Positions 15,725 through 27,088 of a DNA stretch of 61,631 bases are shown here, piece after piece (positions within the stretch are counted from its first letter, which is position 1; each line of letters opens with the position of its first letter). The DNA is from Bryobacterales bacterium (GTDB taxonomy: Bacteria > Acidobacteriota > Terriglobia > Bryobacterales > Bryobacteraceae), in assembly GCA_003142185.1 (NCBI GenBank), contig PLOR01000046.1:1-61631 (forward strand), read 5' to 3'. A model generated the notes under the pieces. That model was not told the DNA's origin. It searched no databases and was given only the letters and a program-made list of their open reading frames with translations. A program made the translations under genes and the position numbers.

Positions 15725-16599
15725 AAGCGGCCTGCGCCTTCCTGCGAGGGCCCCGCCGGCGGCGGCGAATCGTTCTTGAAGGCCAGTGTAAGGTCCGCCG
15801 CGGATTCGTCGATCTGCGCCGGCGAGGGCCGCTCGACGCCGAAATGGCGGTGAATCCGTTCCAGCACCTCCGGCACCGTCAGGCCCTGCGTCAACTCGCC
15901 AAACGCCGCCACCGAAATGCGGCCGGTCTCCTCGGAAACCACCAGCGACAGGCAGTCGGTTTCCTCGGTGATGCCGATGGCGGCGCGGTGGCGCGTGCCC
16001 AGCTTGCGCGACAAGCCGGGATTGATGGTGAGCGGCAGAAAGCAGGCTGCCGCGGCGATGAGGTCCTTCTGGATAATCGCCGCGCCATCGTGCAGCGGCA
16101 GGCCCGGCTGAAAGATGCTCAGCAGCAGATCGCGCGAGACCTGCGCCTCCAGCCGCACCCCGCTTTCGATGAACGTGCGCAGGCCAATGTCCCGCTCGAG
16201 TACGATCAGCGCGCCGGTCTTCTTTGCGGCAAGTTGTTCCACCGCCATCAGAATCTCGTTGGCCGCTTCGGGCGCGTGGAACACCCCGGCGAGGCCCAAC
16301 AACCGCCTGCGGCCGAGGCTCGCCAGGGTGCGCCGGATCTCGGACTGGAAGAGCACGATCACCGCCAGGCCAATGTACGGAACAATCAGCGAAAGCACCG
16401 AATGCAGCGCCTCGAGATCTGCCCACACCGCCGCCAGATAGAGACAGACAATCACCGCGATCCCCAGCAGGATGGCGCCGGCGCGCGTGCCACGCACCAC
16501 CATCAGGCACTGGTAGACGAGGAACGCCACCACCACGATATCGATGGCGCCCGTCGCATCCAGGACGGGCAGCGACGGCAAGTGTCGAAATAATTGCAT
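15721..16599 (-). CDS. cdaA: Membrane diadenylate cyclase (c-di-AMP synthase)
   Basis: 292 aa. Makes cyclic di-AMP from two ATP. Three N-terminal membrane helices (about residues 17-36, 40-58 and 68-84) precede the DAC domain, with DGA at 171-173 (LPLHDGAAI) and RHR at 203-205 (GTRHRAAIG), the two signature motifs of active cyclases. The C-terminal tail (from about 260) is a non-conserved extension. It heads the cdaA-cdaR-glmM operon with a 4-base overlap to cdaR. No c-di-AMP riboswitch is visible upstream. Confidence 0.94.
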   Translation of the reverse strand: MQLFRHLPSLPVLDATGAIDIVVVAFLVYQCLMVVRGTRAGAILLGIAVIVCLYLAAVWADLEALHSVLSLIVPYIGLAVIVLFQSEIRRTLASLGRRRLLGLAGVFHAPEAANEILMAVEQLAAKKTGALIVLERDIGLRTFIESGVRLEAQVSRDLLLSIFQPGLPLHDGAAIIQKDLIAAAACFLPLTINPGLSRKLGTRHRAAIGITEETDCLSLVVSEETGRISVAAFGELTQGLTVPEVLERIHRHFGVERPSPAQIDESAADLTLAFKNDSPPPAGPSQEGAGRL

Positions 16600-16711
16600 G
16601 GATCGGCGATCGGGACCGCTAACTCCCGAATCTTCATCTTAGCCCACGTATCAGCGGGCAGTTGACTCGCCCGCGCGCTGGCGACCGAACGCCCTCCGGC
16701 TACAATGAAGC

Positions 16712-17845
<1,134 letters not shown>

Positions 17846-17913
17846 TGCGTCCGGTGTTTGCCCCGCGCCGCACTCCCGGTTAATAATCGTTGAGCCTTCG
17901 CGTCCACACTGTT

Positions 17914-18849
17914 ATGAAGGCTTTAATCGCATCCACCGCGGCCCTTGCGGCCCTTTTCTCCGGCGTGCTGTCTGCCGCCGATCCACAACTCCTCAACCTG
18001 GTGATGCCGGACGTCAAGGTGATGGCCGACATCAACGTGGAGCAGGCCAAGACTTCGCCCTTCGGCCAGTTCGTGCTGGCGCAGGTCCAGCCGCAACAGC
18101 TCATGCAGATTGCCGCGCTCACCGGCTTTGACCCGAGCAAGGATGTCAATGAGCTGCTGGTCGCCGGCAATGGCGCGGCGCAACATTCCGGCCTGGCGCT
18201 GGTGCTCGGCAACTTCAACGTGACCGCCATTAGCGCCCTCATCGCGACGCAAAAAGTGGTCACGGAAACCTATCACGGCGTGACCATCTTCGAGAACACG
18301 CAAAAGGAAGCGGGCCTGGCGTTTCTGAGCAGCTCGATTGCGGCGGCCGGCGATCTGACCAACGTGAAAGCCGCCATCGATCGCGTGTCGTCGCCATCCA
18401 TTCTGCCGGCTTCCCTGCTGGGCGAAATCGGCCAATTGAGCGCGGCGAACGACGCTTGGGCGCTCACCACCGTGCCGCCTTCCAGTTTGAAACAGGCGGC
18501 AGCCGCGCCTGCCATTCCGGGCCTCGGCAACGGCGCTGAAAATGTGCTCGGCACCGTGCAGTCCGCCAGCGCCGGCGTCAAGTTCGGAACCAATGTGGTG
18601 ATGACCGCGCAGGCGCAAGCCGATACCGCGCAGAATGCCACCGCCATCGCGGGCCTGATCCAGTTGCTGGTCAACATGGCGCAGTTGAAAGCCGCCGAGC
18701 AGCCGCAAGTGCAGGCGCTGGCCAAGGCGCTGACGGTGAGCGCGACCGGCGCGACAATTAATATCTCACTGACGTTGCCCTCCACGCAGTTTCAGGAATT
18801 GCTGCAGCCGAAAGCCGGAGCTCACCACCACGCCCGCGCGGGCCAATAG
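17914..18849 (+). CDS. Secreted Ala-rich protein of unknown function
   Basis: 311 aa from ATG 17914, just after the ribBA end. Signal peptide about residues 1-22 (cleavage near LSA-ADP). The mature part is Ala/Gln/Leu-rich with repeated helical stretches. Segments such as 'VMADINVEQAKTSPFGQFVL' and 'VTETYHGVTIFEN' resemble large periplasmic proteins of acidobacteria that carry no named domain. The C-terminus ends in a His/Ala tail (AHHHARAGQ). No catalytic motif is seen. Confidence 0.75.
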   Translation: MKALIASTAALAALFSGVLSAADPQLLNLVMPDVKVMADINVEQAKTSPFGQFVLAQVQPQQLMQIAALTGFDPSKDVNELLVAGNGAAQHSGLALVLGNFNVTAISALIATQKVVTETYHGVTIFENTQKEAGLAFLSSSIAAAGDLTNVKAAIDRVSSPSILPASLLGEIGQLSAANDAWALTTVPPSSLKQAAAAPAIPGLGNGAENVLGTVQSASAGVKFGTNVVMTAQAQADTAQNATAIAGLIQLLVNMAQLKAAEQPQVQALAKALTVSATGATINISLTLPSTQFQELLQPKAGAHHHARAGQ

Positions 18850-18976
18850 CCCGCGGCGCACCGGGCCCTGAATCTCGGGTCAAGTCAGAGATTGGACAGA
18901 CGATCGGGTTTTGTGTCTGTCAGGCGAGGCCGCGGAGCCATCGCGATCGTCCAACTCGTCCCAAGACCAAGAGCCG

Positions 18977-21900
18977 TCACTTACAGAGCGTGCCATTCAG
19001 AGAGAACGCAGTCGGAGCGGTATTGGTCCCGCTGTAACTGGCGTTGAACCCGATGCCGGTGATGGTCGCGCCCGGAGCAATCGCGGCGTTATAGCTGGCA
19101 TTGACCAGCTTCGCATTGGCGCCGCTCTGCGAATAGGTGGAATCCCACGCCTCGGTGATCTTCTGGTTGCCGGCCCAGGTCCAGGTGAGATTCCAGCCGT
19201 TCACGGATGTGGTTCCGGTGTTTTGGATGGTAACGGCCGTGCCGAAGCCGTTGTTCCACTGGTTGGTCACTGCGTACGTCACATGACACGCGGCTCCGGT
19301 GATACTTTCAGTTAGGACGGTCGACGTGCTGGTGAGGTAGTTGCTGTCGCCGCTGTAGACTGCCTTGATCGAATGCGATCCTACCGACAAGGTGGATATC
19401 GATAGAGCCGCGGTGCCGCCACTGATCGTCACCGTGCCGAGCGCGGTAGATCCATCCAGGAATTGGACGGTGCCCGTAGCCGAGTTCGGTGAGACAGTCG
19501 CGGTGAAGGTCACGCTCTGGCCGCTCGCCGCGGGATTCTTCGAAGAAGCCAGCGCCACGGTGGTTGGCGCCTTGTTGACGGCTTGCGTCACCACGAGTGA
19601 CGTGAAGCCGATATATGTTGCATCGCCGGAATAGTCCGCGGTGAGCGGGTTTGAGCCGACGGGCAGGTTGCTGACCGTTAGCCGGGCCTGGCCATTGACG
19701 AGGTTCGCCGTACCCAGGGTGATTGAGCCGTTGACAAACTGCACGGGGCCGGTCGCCGCGGCCGGTGTTGCCGTCAGGGTAAGAGTCACCGGAGCGCCGT
19801 AGACCGAGGGATTCGGCGTGGTAGTGAGGACTGTCGTGCAAGGAAGCAGGACCACTATGGCCAACGTGGCCGAACTACTCGTCAAATACGAAGCATTCCC
19901 CACGTACTGCGCGTAAATGGTAGTCGATCCCGCGGGCAGAGTTGAAATGTTGAAACTGGCGGTCCCATTTGACAAAGTGGACGTGCCGAGGATCGTCGTC
20001 CCCTTCATCAGATTGACCGTTCCTGAAGCGGCCGCCGGCGTTACAGCCACAGTGAATGCGATGCTCGTACCGAGTAATGCACGAGTCCCCCAGCCGGTAA
20101 AGGTGGTTGTGGTCGCGATCTTCTGCACTGTCTCCGCAACGGCGTTAGATGTGCTCGAGTTGTCGTTGGCATCGCCGCTGTAGACGGCCGTGATCGAATG
20201 TGCGCCCGCGGACAAGTTCGAGAGCGACAGAGCCGCTGAGCCATTGCTGATGGTGACCGTGCCCAGCGCGGCAGATCCATCCAGGAACTGAACGGTGCCT
20301 GTAGCCGTGCTGGGCGTAACCGCGGCGGAGAGGGTGACGGATTGTCCGAAGGTCGATGGATTCAACGAGGAAGCCAGCGTCACGCTCGAGACCGCTTTAT
20401 TGACGGTCTGCGACAGAATGGCCGAGGTGCTGGCCGCGTCGTTGGCGTCGCCACTGTAAACCGCCGTGATCGAATGCACACCGACCGACAGCGTGGACAA
20501 CGACAGCCTGGCCCAACCGCTGACAACGGTCGCCGTGCCGAGCGCCGTTGCACCATCCCGGAACTGAATCGTCCCGGTCGACGGGCCGGGTGTGATAAAC
20601 ACCGTGAAGTCGACGTTATACCCAACCGTCGAAGGGTTCGCCGAGGAAATTAGAGCCACGCTCGATTGGGCCATATTAACCGTCTGCGACAAGACCGCCG
20701 AAGTGCTGGGGGCGTCGTTGGCGTCGCCACTGTAAACCGCCTTGATCGAATGCGCACCCACCGATAACGAGCCCAGCGTTAAGACCGCCGAGCCCCCGCT
20801 AACCGGCGCAGCGCCCAGCAAAGTAGATCCGTCCAGGAACTGGACAGTACCGTTCGCGGAGGTTGGCGTGACCTGAGCGGTTAGAGCGATGGTCTGGTTG
20901 TAAATCGATGGATTCAGCGAAGAAGTGACCGCCGCACTCGATACTATCTTGTTGACGGTTTGAGTGACGGGCGCGGATGTGCTGGGGAGGTAGTTCGCAT
21001 CGCCGCTGCAAACCGCCGTGAGCGAATGTGCGCCCACGGACAACACCGAGAGCGAAAGAGCAGCCGTGCCGCCCGTGATTGTTACCGTGCCTAACGCAGT
21101 AGCGCCGTCGAGGAACTGCACTGTACCCGTAGCCGTGCTGGGCGAAACCGTAGCCGTGAAGGCCAAAGTCTGTCCGAAGGTCGAGGGATTCGCCGACGAA
21201 GTCAGCGCAACGCTGGAAGTCGCCTTGTTGACGGTTTGCGTCAGGACAGCCGAAATGCTGGTGGCATCACTAGTGTCGCCGCTATAGACTGCCGTGATCG
21301 AGTGCGCACCTGCCGATAAGGTGGAGAACGACAACGTCGCGACGCCGCCACTAATAGTCACCGCGCCCAGCACAGTAGAGCCATCCAGGAACTGCACTGT
21401 CCCAGTAGCCGTGACGGGCGAAACCGCGGCCGTGAAGCCGCCGGATTGCCCATAGGTCGAAGGATTCGCGGAGGAGGTCAGCGCCATATTCGATACCAGC
21501 TTATTGACGGTCTGTGACAGGACCGCGGAAGTACTCGTCGCGTCATTGGCATCGCCGCTGTAGACGGCCGTGATTGAATGCGGGCCCACCGACAAACTGG
21601 AAAGCGAAAGGGTTGCCGCGCCGCCGCTGACAGCCGCGGCGCCCAGCACAGTGGATCCATCCAGGAATTGAACTCCGCCGGTGGCCGCGCTTGGCGTAAC
21701 CACTGCCGAGAGGGTGACAGATTGCCCCAAAGTCGAAGGATTCGCTGAGGAAGCCAGCGCCACGCTGGAAACCACCTGGTTGACGGTCTGTGTCAGCAGG
21801 ACCGAATTGCTACCCGCATCGTTCGCGTCGCCGCTGTAGATTGCCCCGATCGAATGCCTGCCTGCTGTCAAGGTGGAAAGCGACAAGGCTGCCGAGCCGC

Positions 21901-24763
21901 CGCTGATCGTCACCGTGCCTAGCGAAGTAAGCGTCGATGCATCCATGAATTGAATGCTGCCGGTGGCCGAAGCCGGACCGACAAAGGCCGTGAGGGTGAC
22001 GCTCTGTCCAAAAGTCGAAGGATTCGCCGACGAAACCAGCCCCACGCTGGAAACTGTCTTGTTGATGGCCTCGAGCAGGCTGGTCGAGGTGCCGGGCGCA
22101 TCGTTGGCGTCGCCGCTGTAGGCGGCCGTGATCAGATGCGCGCCGATCGACAGCGTGGATACCGACAGCGCCGCCGTGCCGCCGTTGATGGTAACCGTCC
22201 CCAACGAGGTGGACCCATCCATGAAACCCACCGTGCCGGTTGCGGTGCCAGGAGAAACAACCGCTGTGAATGTAACTGCTTGCCCAAGAGAGGCCGGGTC
22301 AAGGGAAGAAGTCAGCGTCACGCTCGATGGCGGCGCCGGCTTCACCACCAGGGTCATGCCCCAGGACAAGCTCTGGAAGTTTGCATCGCCGCTGTAGTTC
22401 GCACCCAGGTTATAAGTGCCGGGCGACAGGCTTGGGACCGTGAATGCCGCTGTTCCGTTGGTCAGGGTCACGGTGCCCCAGATGCCTACGAAAGGCGGAT
22501 TGTATTGCACGAATTGGACTGTGCCGGTGGCCGTTGCCGGGGAGACCGTCGCGGTGAGGGTTACAGGCTGGTAGGCGGTGGCCGGGTTAGACGACGAAGT
22601 CATTGTCATGACGACCGGAGCCGTGGTTACAGTCTCCGCTACCGCGGCGGAGGTGCTGGCGGAATCATTGCCGTCGCCGCTGTAGATGGCCGTGATCGAA
22701 TGGGCGCCCACCGACAAAGTGGAGAGCGCAAGGGTCGCGGCTCCGTTGGCGGCGGCGACGGTACCCAACACAGTGGATCCATCCAGGAATTGAATGGTGC
22801 CCGTGACGGTGCCCGGCGTCACCGATGCGGAGAAGGTAACGGATTGTCCGAAGGCCGACGGACTGAGCGAGGAAGCCAGTGCCACGCTGGTAGCCGCCTG
22901 GACGTTTTGGGTCACAATGGCGGAGGAAGGTCCCGCCACATCGCCATCGCCCGCAAACACAGCTTGGATTGTGTGTGTCCCAGGCGTCAGGCTGGAAGTC
23001 GAAAACTGCGCGGAGCCGTTGGCCAACTGCACGGTCCCCAGGCCGGTTGTACCATCCAGAAACTGGATCACGTCGCTCGCGGACGCGGGCGAAACGGAAG
23101 CTGTGAAAGTGACTGGCGAGCCCGGCAAAGAGGGGTTTGAACTGGAGGTGAGTACTACGGTCGCTACAGGGCCGGGAGGGTTGCCCGTGACGGCAAACTG
23201 GTAGTCATATCCAGGGATACCCAGATCGGTGAAAGCCGATGCGGGCGGGTAAGCAGCCAACCCTCCCGGAGCATCCACGACGCCGAGATAACCGGCGCCG
23301 CCCGCCGTGTTCACCGTAGCTGGATAGGATATGATCCAGTTGGCATAACTGAACGGCGATTGGGGCGTCGAGAACACAATCCAATAGCTTCCGGCTGGAA
23401 GCGACAAGCCGGAGAACAGCGTGAACAAGCCATCGTACTGCGGCGGCAGCGAGAAGTTTGCGACGCTGACTTGCTGAGCTGTAGTTGTGCCGGGGCCGAT
23501 AGCGCTCATCAAGTAAGCGGTTCCCTGTGAGATGTAGCCGGGGCCACCGCCATTCGCGAGGTGGGCCGAGATGTTGACGGCTGAATATGCCTGACTCAGG
23601 GCAAAACCAGTTCCCACGCCGCCAGCCCCAGACGAGCCGGACTCGGCGCCGGTCACCGAAAGAACCGGATTTGGCGGGAGTGCGGTCACGGCAAACTGGT
23701 ATTGAGATCCTGCGGAACTCAGATAGGTGAAAGCGGATGCAGGCGGATAAGCAGCCAAGCTTCCCAAGACAACCGCATCGCCGAGGTAAGTATCGCCGCC
23801 AGGCGTGCTCACCGTGGCTGGGTTCGACTCAACCCAGTTCGCGTAGCTGACAGGCGACTGGGGCGTCGAAAACACGATCCAGTAGCTTCCGGCGGGCAGC
23901 GACAAGCCGGATAACACCGTAAACATGCCATCGTACTCGGGCGGCACAGAGAAGTTCGCACTGCTCACTTGCTGAGCCGTGGTTGTGCCGGAACCGATAG
24001 CGCTCATCAAGTATACGGTCCCCTGCGAGACGTAACCGGGGCCACCTCCATTCACGAGGTGCGCGGAGATGCTGACGTTTGAATATTCCTGACTCAGGGC
24101 AAAACCAGCTCCCAGACCGGCGATTCCGGTCCCGCCAGTTTCGGCGCCGGTCACCGAAAGAACCGGAGTGAGCGGATCTCCGGTGACGGCAAACTGGTAT
24201 TCCAGACCGGTGGGATTCTGCAACTCAAAAACAGATGCGGGCGGATAAGCAGCCAAGCCACCCGAGGCGACCTCATCGCCGATATAAATAACGCCTTGCT
24301 CGGTGGTCACCATGGCTGGATTCGACATAACCCAGTTCGCATAACTGAACGGCGATTGGGGCGTCGAAAACACGATCCAATAGGCTCCGGCTGGCAGCGA
24401 CAAGCCGGAAAACAGCGTAAACACGCCGTCGTATTCGGGCGGCAGAGAGAAGTCCACGCTGTTCACCTGTTGCGTCGTGGTTGTGCCGGGGCCGATGGAG
24501 CTCATTAAGTAAGCGGTTCCCTGCGACACGTAGCCCGGGCCACCCCCGTTCACGAGGTGGGCAGAGATGTTGGCGTTTGCATAAGCCTGACTCAGGTTAA
24601 AACCAGCTCCCAGGCCGGCGATCGCAGTTCCGCCAGCGTCGGCTCCGGCCACCGAAACGGCCGTGTCCGCGTACGCGGTCGCGCCAAAGCAAGCTAGTCC
24701 GATAAGCAGAACCTTCATTGCTCCGGCGAAAAGTGTCGAATTTGAAATTCTGAGTCGATGCAT
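18977..24763 (-). CDS. Giant secreted Ig-like repeat protein with C-terminal CBM2
   Basis: About 1928 aa from the ATG at 24763, which has an AAGGA site 8 bases upstream; GTG 24793 and ATG 24772 are alternatives. Architecture: signal peptide ending ATAYA; three ~165-aa repeats starting 'SVxGAxxGGxxxAGLGxGF' and carrying 'GGGPGYVSQGTAYLMS' and 'YWIVFSTPQSPFSYANW'; then 14 Ig-like (Big_3_5-type) domains of about 90 aa with the 'ATGTVQFLDGS' and 'HSITAVYSGDAND' signatures; finally a CBM2-type cellulose-binding module (from about residue 1820) with spaced Trp (QWNNGF, WNLTWTWAG) and terminal Cys residues. No catalytic domain is present. It looks like a surface fibre or adhesin that anchors cells to cellulose; that role is inference. 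Confidence 0.9.
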   Translation of the reverse strand: MHRLRISNSTLFAGAMKVLLIGLACFGATAYADTAVSVAGADAGGTAIAGLGAGFNLSQAYANANISAHLVNGGGPGYVSQGTAYLMSSIGPGTTTTQQVNSVDFSLPPEYDGVFTLFSGLSLPAGAYWIVFSTPQSPFSYANWVMSNPAMVTTEQGVIYIGDEVASGGLAAYPPASVFELQNPTGLEYQFAVTGDPLTPVLSVTGAETGGTGIAGLGAGFALSQEYSNVSISAHLVNGGGPGYVSQGTVYLMSAIGSGTTTAQQVSSANFSVPPEYDGMFTVLSGLSLPAGSYWIVFSTPQSPVSYANWVESNPATVSTPGGDTYLGDAVVLGSLAAYPPASAFTYLSSAGSQYQFAVTALPPNPVLSVTGAESGSSGAGGVGTGFALSQAYSAVNISAHLANGGGPGYISQGTAYLMSAIGPGTTTAQQVSVANFSLPPQYDGLFTLFSGLSLPAGSYWIVFSTPQSPFSYANWIISYPATVNTAGGAGYLGVVDAPGGLAAYPPASAFTDLGIPGYDYQFAVTGNPPGPVATVVLTSSSNPSLPGSPVTFTASVSPASASDVIQFLDGTTGLGTVQLANGSAQFSTSSLTPGTHTIQAVFAGDGDVAGPSSAIVTQNVQAATSVALASSLSPSAFGQSVTFSASVTPGTVTGTIQFLDGSTVLGTVAAANGAATLALSTLSVGAHSITAIYSGDGNDSASTSAAVAETVTTAPVVMTMTSSSNPATAYQPVTLTATVSPATATGTVQFVQYNPPFVGIWGTVTLTNGTAAFTVPSLSPGTYNLGANYSGDANFQSLSWGMTLVVKPAPPSSVTLTSSLDPASLGQAVTFTAVVSPGTATGTVGFMDGSTSLGTVTINGGTAALSVSTLSIGAHLITAAYSGDANDAPGTSTSLLEAINKTVSSVGLVSSANPSTFGQSVTLTAFVGPASATGSIQFMDASTLTSLGTVTISGGSAALSLSTLTAGRHSIGAIYSGDANDAGSNSVLLTQTVNQVVSSVALASSANPSTLGQSVTLSAVVTPSAATGGVQFLDGSTVLGAAAVSGGAATLSLSSLSVGPHSITAVYSGDANDATSTSAVLSQTVNKLVSNMALTSSANPSTYGQSGGFTAAVSPVTATGTVQFLDGSTVLGAVTISGGVATLSFSTLSAGAHSITAVYSGDTSDATSISAVLTQTVNKATSSVALTSSANPSTFGQTLAFTATVSPSTATGTVQFLDGATALGTVTITGGTAALSLSVLSVGAHSLTAVCSGDANYLPSTSAPVTQTVNKIVSSAAVTSSLNPSIYNQTIALTAQVTPTSANGTVQFLDGSTLLGAAPVSGGSAVLTLGSLSVGAHSIKAVYSGDANDAPSTSAVLSQTVNMAQSSVALISSANPSTVGYNVDFTVFITPGPSTGTIQFRDGATALGTATVVSGWARLSLSTLSVGVHSITAVYSGDANDAASTSAILSQTVNKAVSSVTLASSLNPSTFGQSVTLSAAVTPSTATGTVQFLDGSAALGTVTISNGSAALSLSNLSAGAHSITAVYSGDANDNSSTSNAVAETVQKIATTTTFTGWGTRALLGTSIAFTVAVTPAAASGTVNLMKGTTILGTSTLSNGTASFNISTLPAGSTTIYAQYVGNASYLTSSSATLAIVVLLPCTTVLTTTPNPSVYGAPVTLTLTATPAAATGPVQFVNGSITLGTANLVNGQARLTVSNLPVGSNPLTADYSGDATYIGFTSLVVTQAVNKAPTTVALASSKNPAASGQSVTFTATVSPNSATGTVQFLDGSTALGTVTISGGTAALSISTLSVGSHSIKAVYSGDSNYLTSTSTVLTESITGAACHVTYAVTNQWNNGFGTAVTIQNTGTTSVNGWNLTWTWAGNQKITEAWDSTYSQSGANAKLVNASYNAAIAPGATITGIGFNASYSGTNTAPTAFSLNGTLCK
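19300..23170 (-). repeat. Tandem ~270-bp coding repeats (14 Ig-like units)
   Basis: Fourteen in-frame units of about 267 bases inside the giant surface protein. Each carries a version of the motif for SSANPSTFGQSV, TGTVQFLDGS and HSITAVYSGDAND. Units 4-11 are most alike, which suggests recent expansion by slippage or unequal crossing-over. The flanking units (3, 12, 13) are diverged. Confidence 0.85.
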
Positions 24764-25009
24764 CGTTTTCATCCTTACGCTGTTGAAGCCCACTGCCTTC
24801 CTTGGATAATGAGCTGCCGGAAGGCCTGGGACTCAGAATAACCCGGACGTTTAACTCCGAAATAGTCTCTTAAGTTAATATTGGGAATTCTTTTCGGCCC
24901 ATTCAATCCTCGCCGCAGGTGCCAGCGCGCAGGATCCCCAATGGATTGTGTGCCTCAGGGCGCGACCGCCCCGCATCGTCTGGGGTTACCCTGTTAGGGA
25001 GGTTACCCC

Positions 25010-27088
25010 ATGCACGCGCATAAGCCGATCTATTCATTTGCCGTTCTGGCCGGCGCGGGGACGCTGCTGCTGGCGCCCTCGTTGCTCGCTGACGAGGGCA
25101 TGTGGACTTTCGACAATCCGCCGATCAAACAGCTTCAGGAAAAGTACCACTTCACGCCCACGCAGCAATGGCTCGACCACATCCGCCTGTCTTCGGTCCG
25201 CCTGAATGACGGCGGATCCGGCTCGTTCGTCAGCCCGCACGGACTGCTGCTGACCAACCATCATGTGGCCCGCGGCCAATTGCAGAAGAACTCCAGCGGC
25301 GAACACGACTACATTCGCGACGGCTTCTACGCGGCCACCACCGAGCAGGAAATGAAGTCGCCGGATCTCGAGGTCAACGTCCTGGTGTCGCTGGAGAACG
25401 TCACCCCGCGCATCATGCAGAGGGTGCTGGGGGCTAAATCGCCCGAGCAACAGTTTGCGGCGCGCAAGGCCATGATTGCCGAAATCGAGCGCGAGAGCCA
25501 GCAGAAGACCGGGTTGCGCTCCGATGTCGTCACGCTGTACCAGGGCGGGGAATACTGGCTCTACCGTTACAAGAGATACACCGACGTGCGGCTGGTTTTT
25601 GCGCCTGAGCAGCAGATCGCCTTCTTCGGCGGCGATCCAGACAACTTCACCTACCCTCGCTACGATCTCGACATGGCGCTATTCCGCGTTTACGAAGACG
25701 GCAAGCCGATCGAGAGCAAGGACTACCTGAAGTGGAATCCCGCCGGCGCCGCGGAGGACGAGCTGGTGTTCGTCTCCGGTCACCCGGGCGCAACCTCGCG
25801 GCAGAATACGATGGCGCAACTCGAGTATCTGCGCGACACCGGCCTGCCCAATGCGCTCAAGCAGTTCAGAAGCAGGCTCGCCTCACTCGAACGATATTCG
25901 GCGCAGGGGCCGGAGCAAGCCCGCCAGGCGGCTTCTCTCATCTTCTTCCTCCAGAACAGCGTCAAGGCCGAGGAGGGAGTCGAACGCGGGCTGCTGGACG
26001 CCCGAATCATGGCCAAGAAGCAAGCCGAGGAGAACCAATTCAGAGCCACCGTGATGGCCAATCCGGAATGGGCAGCGGCCTTCGGCGGCGCATGGGAGGC
26101 GATCACCGGCGCCGAAAAGAAACTGGCATCGCGTGCCGGAGAGCGGGCCTTCCATGGCATGGATTCCCAGCTCGCCAATCTGGCTATGAACATCGTGCAG
26201 TATGTGGCGGAGATCCGCAGGCCGGATGGTGAGCGCCTGCCGGGATTCCACGAGGCCGAGCTCGATTCGCTGAAACTCCACCTTTTCTCATCGGCCCCGA
26301 TTTATCCCGGGCTGGAGATAGCCCGCCTCACCGGGTCGCTGGAGCTGGACCTGGCCGAGAGGGGACCGGGCGATTCTTTCGTGAAGACTATGCTCGGCGG
26401 GCGCCCCCCGCAAGTTACGGCCGCCTTTCTGGTCAACGGCAGCAGGCTGGCCGATCCCGCTCAGCGCCGAAAGCTGGTGGATGGCGGCGAGGCAGCCGTC
26501 GCGGCCTCCGACGATCCCATGATTGTGCTGGCGCGCGAGCTCGATCCGGCGCGGCGCGAACTGATTCACTGGACCGAAGACAACGTCCAGAGCGTCGAAC
26601 AACGCGCCGGTGAGCAACTCGGCAGGGCCCGCTTCGCGGTCTACGGAAAGTCCACTTATCCCGATGCCACTTTCACTTTGCGCCTCTCCTACGGCCAGGC
26701 GCAGGGCTATCCGATGAACGGCACCAAGGCGCCGTACAAGACAACTTTCTTCGGCCTGTATGACCGCGCCAACAGTTTCGATTTCAAGGGCCCCTTCGCG
26801 CTGCCCTCACGCTACGCGGACAATCGCGAGAAGCTGAATCTGGCCATGCCGCTCGATTTCGTCACTTCCAACGACGTGGTGGGCGGTAATTCCGGCTCGC
26901 CGGTCATCAATCGAAACGGGGAGATCGTGGGTCTGGTGTTCGATGGCAATATCGAATCGCTGGTCGGAGATTTCGTTTTCGATGGCGCCACCAACCGCAC
27001 GGTCGCCGTCCACACCGGCGGCATGACCGAGGCCCTGCGCAAAATCTACAACGTCGGCGCACTGCTCAAGGAGATGCTGGGCGAATAG
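25010..27088 (+). CDS. S46-family dipeptidyl-peptidase, DPP7-like
   Basis: 692 aa, family length. Signal peptide about residues 1-27 (SLLA-DEG), so periplasmic. The serine-peptidase core is split, as usual for S46: catalytic His in LLTNHHVA (about 84-85) and Ser628 in GGNSGSPV. Eighteen residues after the Ser lies Gly646 (FDGN). In characterised S46 enzymes Gly at this place marks DPP7 (hydrophobic P1) and Arg marks DPP11 (acidic P1), so DPP7-like specificity is predicted. The enzyme removes dipeptides from peptide N-termini to feed amino-acid uptake. It stands alone. Confidence 0.92.
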   Translation: MHAHKPIYSFAVLAGAGTLLLAPSLLADEGMWTFDNPPIKQLQEKYHFTPTQQWLDHIRLSSVRLNDGGSGSFVSPHGLLLTNHHVARGQLQKNSSGEHDYIRDGFYAATTEQEMKSPDLEVNVLVSLENVTPRIMQRVLGAKSPEQQFAARKAMIAEIERESQQKTGLRSDVVTLYQGGEYWLYRYKRYTDVRLVFAPEQQIAFFGGDPDNFTYPRYDLDMALFRVYEDGKPIESKDYLKWNPAGAAEDELVFVSGHPGATSRQNTMAQLEYLRDTGLPNALKQFRSRLASLERYSAQGPEQARQAASLIFFLQNSVKAEEGVERGLLDARIMAKKQAEENQFRATVMANPEWAAAFGGAWEAITGAEKKLASRAGERAFHGMDSQLANLAMNIVQYVAEIRRPDGERLPGFHEAELDSLKLHLFSSAPIYPGLEIARLTGSLELDLAERGPGDSFVKTMLGGRPPQVTAAFLVNGSRLADPAQRRKLVDGGEAAVAASDDPMIVLARELDPARRELIHWTEDNVQSVEQRAGEQLGRARFAVYGKSTYPDATFTLRLSYGQAQGYPMNGTKAPYKTTFFGLYDRANSFDFKGPFALPSRYADNREKLNLAMPLDFVTSNDVVGGNSGSPVINRNGEIVGLVFDGNIESLVGDFVFDGATNRTVAVHTGGMTEALRKIYNVGALLKEMLGE

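Noticed and set aside
19300-23170. Regular repeats that could suggest a CRISPR array
   Set aside because: The period is about 270 bases, the repeats are coding and diverged, and there are no short identical repeats with unique spacers.
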